Origin: Nannochloropsis salina CCMP1776
Lineage: Eukaryota; Sar; Eustigmatophyceae; Eustigmatales; Monodopsidaceae
Assembly (NCBI GenBank): GCA_004565275.1
Contig: SDOX01000158.1
Span: forward strand, 366,680-430,679
Reading direction: 5' to 3'
Length of the DNA stretch: 64,000 nucleotides
Shown here: positions 10,429 to 20,865 of the stretch, in pieces
How the letters are laid out: each line of letters starts with the position of its first letter
How positions within the stretch are numbered: position 1 is the stretch's first letter
Position numbers and translations under genes: made by a program
Notes under the pieces: generated by a model
Told to the model about the DNA's origin: nothing
What the model saw: only the letters and a program-made list of their open reading frames with translations
Databases searched by the model: none

Positions 10429-13400
10429 ATGGGCAATCAATTGTCTGCGAAGATCCCGTCCTCGGTAAGCCTCGATCCTGCTTCATCTTTTCTTCAGTCG
10501 AGTCCTCTTCACTTAATCCCTCCCCGTCCCCATAAAACTCAGAAGAGATCCCTGGATGGAGACACCTCGTCCGGCACCCACCTTGACAGACACCAACAAC
10601 TTAAGGGGGAGCAGCATGCCAACCCGTCTGACGTGGAAAGCGAGGACAACATCCTCCATTTCGCACAATCCTTCCCCGCGCGTCTCGTCGATGCTGCCAC
10701 CGTAGATGCCGCCCTCCTTCCCTCCCCGACTCAAACCTCTTCGCCTGGACAGCCCTCCTCCGCAGTGTCCTTCATGCCCCCGATGTCTCCACGCGCTTCT
10801 GTGCCCCCCCGCGGCAAATTTTTCGGCCGGCCGGTGACTGCGAATCAAGCGGCCATCCGGGAGGGCAATAACACGGAAAACTATGGGATGCCGGTCAGAA
10901 TGACGATGGTCGACGACCGGTTGCTTCTGGAACCGGAAGAGCTTATCGTGGGTCGTCCAGAAGCCCAGGCGTTGGTGGCGACAACCTTTGCCAATGTGAG
11001 GAGGGCGGGGGGGATGGAGGGAGGGAGGGAGGGAGGGAAGGAAGGAAGGAAGGAGGGAGGGAGGGAGGGCCTCCCGGTCGTCGTGATTTCAAAGGTAGAG
11101 AATGTTTGAGACGAGCGTAATCCTCTCATTCACAACGCTTTGACGGCTTCCCACACATGTTTCCCTGCTGTCATGTCCTGCAGTTGAGTGAGGTGTGCTG
11201 GGACCACGCGCACTCCGCCGTGCGGCTCTCGTTGGAGGGCCGTGGGGAGGAAGGGAAGGAGAGAGGGAGGGAGGGCGAGATCCAAGAAGGAGTAGAGAGA
11301 GGAAGCGGAGGGGGCGAGAGGCAGCTTTTCATCCTGATCTTCCCGAACTCTTTGGAGGTGGAACAAGACTTAAAACTCCGCCTCACAGGTAGTAGCCAGG
11401 GCCTTCTCGGTCTCTCGCCCTCCCACTCCTTCCCTCCTACCTGTTGCTCTTCCTAACACCGCGCTTTCTCGTCCCGTCGTCCATCGTGCGATCTCTTGGC
11501 GGACCCCTGTCCCTTGCCCACTGGCTTCCTGCGGCCAGCCTTCCTTCCCTCCCTCCCTCCCTCCCTCCCTCCCTCCCTCCCTCCCTCCCTCCTTCCCTCT
11601 TTTCCTCCTTCCTTCATTCATTCCTCCGCCCCTTCAATCCTTCATGTCTTGATGTAAAATCCATCACAGCCCCTGGCCGCTCTCTCTCTTTCCCCATTCC
11701 CTCCTACCTTTACCTTACACGCCCTCCCTACGTCACCCTCGCCGTTACCTTAACAGCGCTCCGTCGACCGGGGCGGTCTCCGCACCTGAAGAAGCAGGTC
11801 CCCTTCCAGTACATCGGCATGTTCGCCGGTACGTCTGTTGCTTCCTCTTCCTTTCAATTCTTCCCTCCTCCCCTCCTTCTCGCCCTCCCTCTACATTGGC
11901 CTCTCCGCCTCCAGCCCCCCTCCCTATGTTCCCTCCTTTACTCTCTTGCCCCCCCATCCCTCCCTCCCCCTCCTTTCCTCTCTTCGTTTCCCCTACTCTT
12001 CGTCCCTCCCACACGCCCTTCGTCTAAGCCAAGCCCGGCCGTCCGACCTACCCGCCCTGCCTCCCTCCCTCCCTCCCGCCCTCCTTCCCTCCCTCCCTTT
12101 CTCCCTCCCTCCCTCAGGTCCCACCAAACCCAAGCCCTTCCAACGCAAGCGCGCGAATCTTTCCTGCCTCAAGGCTGGGACCCTCCCTTCCCTTGAGAGG
12201 ATGAGGGAATTGGCCGTGGCTCAGGTGCAGGGAGCCTCCGTCCCGGTCGCGAGGGCTGCCTCCCGGCGCCTCTCGCTCGGTCCGTCCTCCTCCCTTCCCT
12301 CCCTCCCTCCCTCCCTCCCTCCCTCCCTCCCTTGCTCCCTTCCTTCCTTTCTCCCCTCCTTCCCTTCCCTCTTCCTGCCTACCCTCCTCCTCTTTCTCCT
12401 TCGCTTCCACTCTATTGCTTTACAAACTTCCCTCCCTCCCTCCCTCCCTCCCTCCCTCCCTCCCTCCCCCAGCCTTGCAGCACATCCATACAGGCAGCGT
12501 CTGCTTTCCCGTGCTTAGAATCAAAGATGGAGACGCTATATTCACTTCTGCCTCCCGCCCTCCTTCTTTCCCCTCTGGCAGGGCTGGCTATTAAAGAAGG
12601 GCGGCTTCAATCGCAAGTGGCTCAAACGCTACTTCGTGCTCTATAAAACGTGCATGGGCCACATCCTCTGCTACTACTCCGACGTCCACGAAACCGCCCT
12701 CTTCGCCCATCACCCTCAGGTCGTGCCCTCCCCCCGCCTCCCTCCCGCCCTCCATTTCTCCCTCCCTCCCACCCCTTCCTTCGCCGTGATCGTCCGTCGC
12801 ATTATCAATCGTCGCCTTTTCTAAAGCAACGTCGAGTTGTCTGTCCATGCCTCACCCGCCCATCTCACCCCCCCTCCCTCCCTCCCTCCCTTTCCAGGAA
12901 CGCAACGTGATCGACTGCTGCCGTGTCGAGTTACTTCGGCCCGTCTCGAGTACGCCAGACACGCCGTCCTGCGCCTTCGACGTCCAGTCCATTGAGCGGA
13001 CATGGACGGTCTGCGCGGCAAACGAGGTCGGGAAGGAGGGAGGGCGGGAGACGGGGGGGAGGGCGGGGGAGAGGAACGGAGAAGCAAGAGGGGAGGAGGA
13101 AAAATCAGAGGATGCCGACGTGCCGGCCCATCTCCAGGGCCCTTTGCCTAATATTTGCTACGCCCTGTTCTCACACGACGCCTCCCTCCCTCCCTCCCTC
13201 CCTTCCCTCCCTCCCTCCCTTCCTCCCTCCCTCCCTCCAGACGGACCTTCAGCAGTGGCTCCTCCTCCTTGCCTCGGCCATCGACATGGACGTGGCCGTT
13301 CTCCCCGACGACGAAGTCTCCTTCCTGGTCAAGCCCCGGTAGGCGTCTCCAACCGCCTTCGTCTCCCTCCCTCCCTCCCTCCCGACCACCCTCGCCGCCT

Positions 13401-15847
13401 CTCTCTCGCTCTCTCTGTCCCTCTCTTCCTCTCGCTTTCCCAAACGTGGCCAGTGCCAGACCTTCTTCTTTGTGTATGGCAGTCTCTTTTATTTCTCTCC
13501 TCGTACGCTGCCCTCGCTTTCTAAGCTGCCCACGCCTTCTTCAGCTTGCATTAAACTTGCATTCCCAAAATCCAATTACAGCGCTGAATGAACGTTGATC
13601 ACATGTCCCTAACCTCCCTCCCTCCCTCCCTCCCTCCCTTTCTCCCTCAGAGTCGACCCGAGCATGAAGCTCTACCTAGATGAATACAGCACCATTTTGC
13701 GCGTCCACGCCTGGGGCGTCAATGTCGACATGATGGAAGGTAGACCCATACCCCTCCCTCCCTCCCTCCCTCGTTCCCTCCCTCGCTCCTTCCTTCCCTC
13801 CCTCCCTCACTCTTCCCCTGTATCCTTCTCTCCCTCCCAATCCTGACTCGTGTCAACGCTTTCTTGCTTCCTATCTTTTTCCTGCAGGGGAGAAGCGTCA
13901 CACGGTGTGTTTCTGGCCGTACACCGACTTGTTTCGGTGGACCATCCTGTCGCAGAAGGTAAGCAATGGAGGAGGGAGGGGTGGAGGGAGGGGTGGAGGG
14001 AGGGAAGGAAGGAGGGGAGCGGGGAGCGGAGCGTGTGGCATCCGGTCCTGGTGCGTTCCGCCTGGCTTGTAACCCCCCTCACGCCCGCGTTGTCTCTCTC
14101 CCTCTCTCTCTTTCTCTCCCCTTCACTCCTACCTTTCCTCTCCCTGCCTCTTCCCTCTTCCTCCCTCTTTCGCTTCCTCCTTCCCTTTCTCCACCTCACA
14201 GGGCAAGATTGCCCTTCAACTCACTGTATTCAAAGAGGATTACAGCGCCAAGAGTGACTACATATTCCGGACACGGAAAGCCTCTCAAATCGCTCGCACG
14301 CTCGAGTTTTACATCGAAAAATACATGGCATGGGCCCACATGCGGCTTGAACTGGAAGATGGTGGGGAGGGCGAGAGGGAGGGAGGGAGGAAGGGAGGGA
14401 GGGAGAAAGGGAGGGCGAGCGGAAGGGGGGAGGGGTCAGCAAGGCAGAAAGGAACATTTCTCTCCATGCACCCGATGTACCGGCAACCCCATCATCTCCG
14501 CTGAGCCTCTCCGTCTCACCCCTCTCCCTCCCCTCTCACTCCCACCATCTCTCCAGTCCCCCCCTCCCCCCTGCACGGCGACGTCCACACCCAGACCGGG
14601 CTGCACAAAGGACCGTCCTACCCCCCCCCCACGGAGATGCACCATCCACGACACGCCCGGCGCCATTCCGGGGGCTCCGAGCCTGCGTCCGCCCCCAGCG
14701 GCCACGGCACAGGCGGTGGGGGGACGGAGGGGGGGACGGAGGAGGACACCGGGGGGGACGCGGGGGTCTGGGCATCGGATGACGAGGGCGGGAACGATGA
14801 CCGCCAGGAGGATTTCTTGGAACTGGACGCGGCCTGCCACGCTTTCCTCCACGACGACGACAAGCCCCAGCCCAGTCCCTCCCCTTCCCCTTCCCCCCTT
14901 CCCCCCCCTCCCCCCAACCCCCTGCGCTCTCCCACACCACCTCAGCCACCTATGTGGCGAAGGGCATCCCCCCCTCCCTCCTTCCCTCCATGGTCCAGTG
15001 GTCGTGCACGCTGGCGGCCTCCGGGCAGGGGCTTCTCTTCCAGTACCCCTCCCTTCTGCAGGTCCTCCTCCGTCACAACTACCAGGGGCATCAAGGCACT
15101 TTGCTGATCGTCTACAAGAACGTCTCCCCCCTTCCCTCCTCCCCGACCTCCGCTGCCCCCTCCCTTCAATTTCGTACATTCCAAGCTAGTCCGTCCTCCA
15201 CCGTCCCCGGACTGCTCCTTCAAGCGTCTCCGCTCCAAGTGTCGGTCTTGGGACCGGGAGAAGAAGCCTCGCAGACGGTGCGAGTGGTGTGTCTGGAGCC
15301 CTTTGATGCCTCGGCGGGGGGCATCGAGGTCCTGGTGGAGTTTGGGACGGAAGAGGAGGAGGACGGGACGAATGCGATCCCTGTGCGGTATAGCTTACCT
15401 TTGCCCTTGCCTGTCTCGGTCCTGCACTTTGTGTGGGGCTTGTCCCTGCGTAAAGAGGACTTTCTAGCCCAGTGGGAGGCGATCACGGTTCCCCAAGTTC
15501 AAGATACCTTCTTGCCGAAGGAGGAGGATGGGAAAGGGGAGGGACTGGAAATGGGACCCTTGATTCGTCTGTTGACGAAACAATTCCATCTGCAAACGGT
15601 GCCGGAACTGTGTCAACGGTCGCGGCAGGCACAGACTTGGACGTTTGCGGGGAGCTTGGAGACGGGGTCCCTGTCCCCCCACGGCAAGCAGTTGCGCGTC
15701 CTGGTTCTGGTCCGACTGGAGCAGTACGAGGAAGGAGTAGAGCGGTGTGCACGAGGTCGGAAGGGCTATCGCCTGACCGTGCGTTCTGAGCACCCGGCGT
15801 GTGCCATGGGCGTCTTCAAAGCAATCAAACTTCAATTGGGCGCGTGA
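10429..15847 (+). CDS. PH domain / PTB-like / alpha-adaptin appendage protein with N-myristoylation motif
   Basis: Thirteen exons keep phase and give 982 residues: 10429-10995, 11184-11388, 11757-11828, 12118-12279, 12473-12510, 12582-12719, 12898-13026, 13241-13338, 13651-13739, 13888-13958, 14202-14361, 14557-14874 and 14946-15847. It starts MGNQLSAK, a fitting N-myristoylation signal (G2, S6). Residues about 349-470 are a PH domain (GWLLKKGGFNRKWLKRYFVLYK, ending TDLQQWLLLLASAID). About 471-577 look like a PTB/FERM-F3 fold (ILRVHAWGVNVDM, KIALQLTVFKED, ASQIARTLEFYIEK). After an acidic, Pro-rich linker comes an alpha-adaptin ear from about 684: the sandwich part (LLIVYKNVSP, LGPGEEASQTVRVVC) and the platform part (KEDFLAQWEAI, YRLTVRSEHPACAMGVFKAI). 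No adaptin trunk is present. The likely role is a membrane-bound endocytic or sorting scaffold that recruits the partners AP-2 normally binds; this is inference. The small exon at 12473-12510 is the least certain. Confidence 0.82.
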
Positions 15848-15884
15848 CAAGTGCCGCAATGTGTGTCATGTGGGGTTTAAGGAG

Positions 15885-15890
15885 AATAAA
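15885..15890 (+). terminator. Candidate poly(A) signal of the PH/adaptin-ear gene
   Basis: AATAAA sits 38 bases after the stop codon. Confidence 0.4.
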
Positions 15891-18645
15891 TTTGTGCTAC
15901 TTGAAAATGTGTTCTCGGCGATGGGCAGGCTAAGGGAGCACGTCAACGAACGAAAATGCAGGAGAATTAATGAAATCTCTGAATTGACGAGCTCCCTTGC
16001 TGTTTTTTTGGGGGGAATTCGATTCACGAAAGTCACCTGACAACACGGGTTAAGGCTGCCAAGGGATCGGTAAGATAGCTTTCAAATCCTTTGGACCCGG
16101 GTGGACAATGAAGTCTACTTTTTTATTTGACTTCCCGTAGTACATTGGAAGGGGTAGGCCGGGCGTCGACGTGCACTCCAAAGCAGTTCTTCGAGCACGT
16201 AGAGGCATTGATTATGATCTGCCACAGCCCCCTAAAGACAACCTTAGAGTATTTCTTCTTTACTGATGTGTAATTTCTTTTCTCGCAACAAATTGCACAC
16301 CACTATGGCAGGAGGAAGATGGCCCATTTCGGTGTGCTATGGGGGATTAAGTCGAAGCGTCTTTGGAAAAAACGGCGAACCGTACACGCATCCAGGCAGA
16401 CAGATGTGCTTCTGCCATTTCTTTCCTCCAGCAATTACAAGAGATTTTCGTGCTTACTTGACCCATTTGTATTTCTCCTGCACCTAGCAGCAATCTTTTT
16501 ACCACAATGCAATGTAACCTCCTCCCTCGTCCACCGAAGGACGAGTTAAGGTAGGACGCCGTAGCGTCCTGTGTCAACACCCCAAAAAGCCAAATTCCTC
16601 TTTATGAATATATCAACATACCCTGATCGTAAAAACATGTCCGATCCCACTCGTCAACGTTGCACTGGAGAAGATCGAGCCGTAAAAGTGCATTTGGTTT
16701 GCGCAGAAAGAAGCAAGGAGTGGAGCGTTCCCTCGTTCCATACCAACGGATTTCTCGTGGTAACGGTTCAAGTGCATGCACTAGTCCCCTACGCCCGCAA
16801 CCAAAAGCCCACGAACTTCCCATTCTTCCCTCCGCGTTCTCATGCAATGCCTGGGTGGGACGTGATGCTACCTAGTGCCAGCGAGGCATATTTTGGGAAA
16901 CGCCGGCACGATGCATATTCGTGAAGATACCAGCCACGAGGTTTGACCCGTTCTCTCCGTGCTGTTAAAGCTTGTTGGCCTGCCGGGGATGTCCCTCCAC
17001 CAATGAAGGGCGTCACGCAATTTCGTGGGGACTAGTGATGTATCGCAAAGGGCATATGAAGTACACATGTCCACGGAAAGCTGTTGCGTGGCGGAATGGA
17101 GCCGTAAACAAGAGTGGCGTGTATGCCATAAGAATCCACTACGACGGGTCCCAGTGCGATCGGACCTTCTGACCATGCTGCACTCATTTCCCAGCTAGCT
17201 TCCATGACCAACGCATACGGTAAGTGCCATGGATATAGCAGGTGAAATTGAATCGTTTTGTTTGTCAGATGACTGAGTGAATGCTAATGTACATGCGAAT
17301 GATATGTATTAGTGCCGCGGAGGAGAGAATTACCGTGCTGAGCACCTCCCCCCTTGCACCCCCCTGCCATGCACACACCTCGGAAGCCCCGTCTCCTCTT
17401 GGCTCCAGCCTACATGCAAAGGGCAGTCATGACCGGTTCCTTGATGCGGGGCCTGACTCTCGCACGCCAGGATGACAAAGCAGTAGCCAAGGCGTGCTTA
17501 ATCAAGAGGAGTCAGGGTCCGGTCAAAGCGTAACCCAGATGCATGGGCCGTCGTCCTCTTCCCTGCCCCGGACCACTTGCACCACAAAGGCCCTCCAATG
17601 CATTGCTTCAGATCCGTCCTCCCTCCCGCTATTAAAGGAGGTAGACATTCCCCGCTAACGACATACTCTTGGACCCATGCCAGTCCCGGCCTTCCCACTT
17701 CTTTTGATCCCGCTCCCTACAACGGGGCTGCTAGGACTTGGACAAAAGATGGTATTGCGTGGAAGAGGGACCACCTGAGCTGGCATCATGTCGCGTGGCA
17801 TGAAGCGTCAATTTTATCTTCCAAGCTGTGAAGTTCTGCCTTGGTGCCAGTCTTGGTGAAGAAAAAGGCTAAAAAGATGCTGCAGAGGTAACACAGGAAC
17901 AAGCGGAATCTGTAGCGATGGAGGTTGAGAGGTGTGACATCACGGCGTAAGACCGAGGCTGAAGTGATCCACAGGGGATGGCGTCAGAGGTCAGGACAGG
18001 CTTGTTCAAACCCAGGCGTATACACGTTGATAAAATGATGGGGGAAAAAACGAGTTGAATGACATGCATATTGTAGGGGACAACAATGAGATCCACGTCG
18101 TAAAAAAAATGGAATGCACTGTCAAAGGTTGAAGGTGTCGACGGCATTCATCCGAATTATTTTGTCCAGTGCGGGAGAGGAAAGAGGAGAAGTAGCCACG
18201 TGCTGGCCATCGCTCCTTGGAAGATTCTTCTGTTCTTTCCCCTTTCCTTTTGGGCCTTGATCTTCTCTAGCCTTTGTGATCGCCTCGTCAGAAAGATTTG
18301 TGGTGGTGTGGCACACTGGCAGGAGACTTCTTGTCCATCGTGTGGAGCAACTTAGTACCTCCCCCCCTTCTGTCCGTTCCTTGAATCCCCCTTGGCTGTA
18401 TTCATCCACGCGAAAAATGTTTACCATTAATCGACGTGAGACTTGCAGGGAATACAGAAACTTTAGACCAGTCTGTAGATGAATGTCTGCATGGGCACGT
18501 AAGCTCTTTTTTGGCCCATTGAAAGTATCTTACCCCCTTTGAAAGATCAGCGCCTGTCCCACGGCGCAACATGTGAATGGAAAGGACCAAAATTCCGTCT
18601 GAATAGTAACATCTATCTTAAAGTGATATTTGAAGAATAATACCA
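15891..18645. other. Gene-poor region, nothing recognised
   Basis: About 2.7 kb without a reading frame I can support on either strand. Frames are short (under 120 codons) and overlap in several phases. The base composition is clearly more AT-rich than the genes, and the CCCT/GGGA runs typical of introns here are missing. I saw no tRNA cloverleaf, reverse transcriptase or transposase motif. It may be plain intergenic DNA or a decayed element. Confidence 0.4.
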
Positions 18646-19854
18646 ATGCGTACTAATGAATTTCCCCATAAATGTTTTTTAACTTTACATTCTAATATCT
18701 CTTCCTCTTTCCTCTCTACCCCGCCAAGCTTTAATATGCCCACCGACCTCTATGGCGTACGCCCTAGCCTTCCGCGTCGTTTTGTGCTGCCTTTGGGATA
18801 TGCATATGTGTCAAAGGGTACTTGTCCAGTTTGCCGGCAGCATCAGCGTTTATGGGATACCCGACAGGATGTCCTCCGTGATGCTAGGGCTCCGAAGCGG
18901 CCCATCCTGCCTGACCCCCTCCGTCCCTCTGCCTTGGTGGAGCCCCATTTTGATACATCCTTCCTTCACACTGTGTATATTAAGCATAGAAAGAGGGAGG
19001 TACTGAGCTGGAGGGAGCGGGCCCATTTGGAACTTGCCATCTGGTGCTGTGCTCCCAGGAAGCTTTTTCCCAGCGGAATCCACAACCCCCAAGACCCACT
19101 GCTGCCATTGTACGGTTGTCGATGTGCATACGTGGCTGATATTCGAGGGAGCTTAAGGATGTCGGCAAAGGAGGCAGCAGAGGCCACTGCAGCCATGGCA
19201 ACCGCTAGGGTCGTTCCGGGGATATGCGTCCCATCGTCCCATGGCAGCTTCCAGCCGTCGGTCGTTGCCCCGCCACTTTCCCTTGACGAGGGTGCGGATT
19301 TTTCGGAGACTTTGTCAGCCCTGTTCGATAGAGAAACATGTTCACCGAGCAAGTGGCAATGGCAGGAACGACAGGAACCACCCAGCGGCGCCGGTCAGAT
19401 TGTGACGACAAGATCAGACGAGGATGCTTCTGAGCTGAATGTGGCCCGCCCGGTGTCGGAAAGCGGGGTCATCCTGTCCACAGAGAAGGGAGGGCTAGTG
19501 ATCCCCGACTTGAAGCTGCCACGTGAGGAAGGGATGAAAGTACCTGGGACTACCTGGGCTGTTGGAAAGGCCGCAGTGGCCTCTGATCCCTCCTCTGGCA
19601 ACAAGTTTAAATTTCCTCTTATGTCGGCCATTCATGCATATTGGCAACCGTTTTATGGCAGTAACCAGCTTCGGGAACCGGGGATTGCACTGCAGGAAAC
19701 TTCTTTCGGTGCACTGCCAGATAGCGCTACCGGAGCTCCTTCTCGCTTCGCTTATTTGCGCACTGCCATTTCCTCAATAGTCGGTTCCAAGGGCTTCTCC
19801 GTACTCGGAGCCCTTGTCACCCGCGCAACGGAGCTTCTGGCCGCGGTATTTTAG
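18646..19854 (+). CDS. Doubtful 402-codon open frame crossing an inverted repeat
   Basis: An ATG-initiated frame of 402 codons runs through both arms of the inverted repeat described separately. The product has no recognised domain, signal peptide or membrane span. Parts of the sequence encode similar peptides on the two strands (for example ADIRG, EATAA and VVPG on plus, with ADIRG, EATAA and VVPG again on minus from the other arm). So the frame may be a chance fusion of repeat arms rather than a gene. Upstream sequence is AT-rich with no clear promoter. Confidence 0.22.
   Translation: MRTNEFPHKCFLTLHSNISSSFLSTPPSFNMPTDLYGVRPSLPRRFVLPLGYAYVSKGTCPVCRQHQRLWDTRQDVLRDARAPKRPILPDPLRPSALVEPHFDTSFLHTVYIKHRKREVLSWRERAHLELAIWCCAPRKLFPSGIHNPQDPLLPLYGCRCAYVADIRGSLRMSAKEAAEATAAMATARVVPGICVPSSHGSFQPSVVAPPLSLDEGADFSETLSALFDRETCSPSKWQWQERQEPPSGAGQIVTTRSDEDASELNVARPVSESGVILSTEKGGLVIPDLKLPREEGMKVPGTTWAVGKAAVASDPSSGNKFKFPLMSAIHAYWQPFYGSNQLREPGIALQETSFGALPDSATGAPSRFAYLRTAISSIVGSKGFSVLGALVTRATELLAAVF
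19010..19745. repeat. Diverged inverted repeat 1
   Basis: The left arm, about 19010-19345, matches the reverse complement of the right arm, about 19410-19745, with a spacer of some 65 bases. Matching landmarks include ATTCGAGG/ACATAAGAGG-flanked ADIRG codons, the shared AGAGGCCACTGC at 19172 and in the complement of about 19575, and the shared GTGGCAGCTTC/ATGGCAGCTTC. Identity looks near two-thirds with small indels, so the arms are old. Peptides from the two arms, read outward-in, are more alike than the DNA, which suggests the duplicated unit was once coding. Confidence 0.7.
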
Positions 19855-20012
19855 CAGCAAAGGCGTCCGATCATAAATGATTTTACTCTTGATAATACGG
19901 CTGCTGATTGTCGCTGCAGCACGGAATTCAGAAGCTCTGTTGCGCGGGTTCGTAGGGCTTCGTGTACAGAAAAGACCTTGGAGCCGACAATCGAGGCCGT
20001 GCGCAAATAAGA
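19749..20012. repeat. Diverged inverted repeat 2
   Basis: The left arm, about 19749-19850, pairs with the reverse complement of about 19921-20012, around a 70-base spacer. Both arms contain CTTATTTGCGCAC at the outer end and CCCGCGCAAC near the inner end. Both encode YLRTA, SIVGSK, FSV and TRATELL in the same order, on opposite strands. It adjoins inverted repeat 1, so the two were probably made by related events. Confidence 0.75.
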
Positions 20013-20059
20013 GATATGTATATGGACAGTACCAGTACCCATTTGATACACTATAGTTT

Positions 20060-20865
20060 CTCAACGGATACATGTTTTTATTAAAAAGGGCCATGAAAGC
20101 AAAGAAACTTGTCGTAACTGGTTTGTATACTGACCAGAAAATACTTCACTACACGTGTTAGAAGAAGTTTGAGCATTCTAAAAAGTAAGCGGATAGCGGA
20201 TTACGAGCATCGATTTCATCCCTTTTACGCGCTACATTTTGTTTGTTAAAGGAAAACCATGCCTTGATACTTCTTCATGTTCTGACAATTGATTAAAATG
20301 GCCTACGACTTCGCCAGCTCGAAGATACCATCCAACCCATGGGCCACAGCAAAAAATCAAATCGTCAGATACGAGGCTAAAGGTCCCACTAACGTGGCTC
20401 CCGGCATAACTCTAATACAGGCAAGCTGTAAAGGCACAATTCTCCAACAGAAAAAGAGAAATGAAATCAAGACCTTCCTTGAAAGGGCGGTGTATTTTAC
20501 TGATTGAGGGAGCTACTTGGCGCCGGAATGGACTCGCCAACTTTTTGGAACTTAAAAATTCGCTTTATGATGGACGCGAACATTCATCCCATTGCCGGTC
20601 CTGATACCGTCAGCCCGCGTTTATCATTCAAAGGGTCTGCGACGGAAATTGGCACATGTTTCTTGACGTTGTTCTATAAGTTTAAAAAGAGTACCTTTTC
20701 TTGTACCAACACAGGTCAATGAATGAATCGTCGCTGAAGGAGACCACTTGTTCCATACCGACAAGGTTGCATCCCATTTCCAGTATGCGCGTGTATTTTC
20801 CTTCACCATAAATCTCGCGGATACAATCTCGAGACTGAGACAGTGCTGCTGTGCCTTCGAAAAAT
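20060..20865. other. Intergenic region upstream of EXO1
   Basis: About 800 AT-rich bases with only short frames in several phases and no motif I recognise. It should hold the EXO1 promoter and 5' untranslated region. Confidence 0.4.

Noticed and set aside
11541-11600. Regular short repeats that might suggest a CRISPR-like array
   Set aside because: They are plain CCCT microsatellites without unique spacers, in a eukaryotic intron.
13664-15189. 407-residue plus-strand frame over 13966-15189
   Set aside because: It reads through introns and out of phase with the PTB-like and adaptin-ear exons.
15891-18645. Search for a retroelement or DNA transposon in the AT-rich stretch
   Set aside because: No reverse transcriptase, integrase or transposase motif and no clear terminal repeats were seen; frames are all short.
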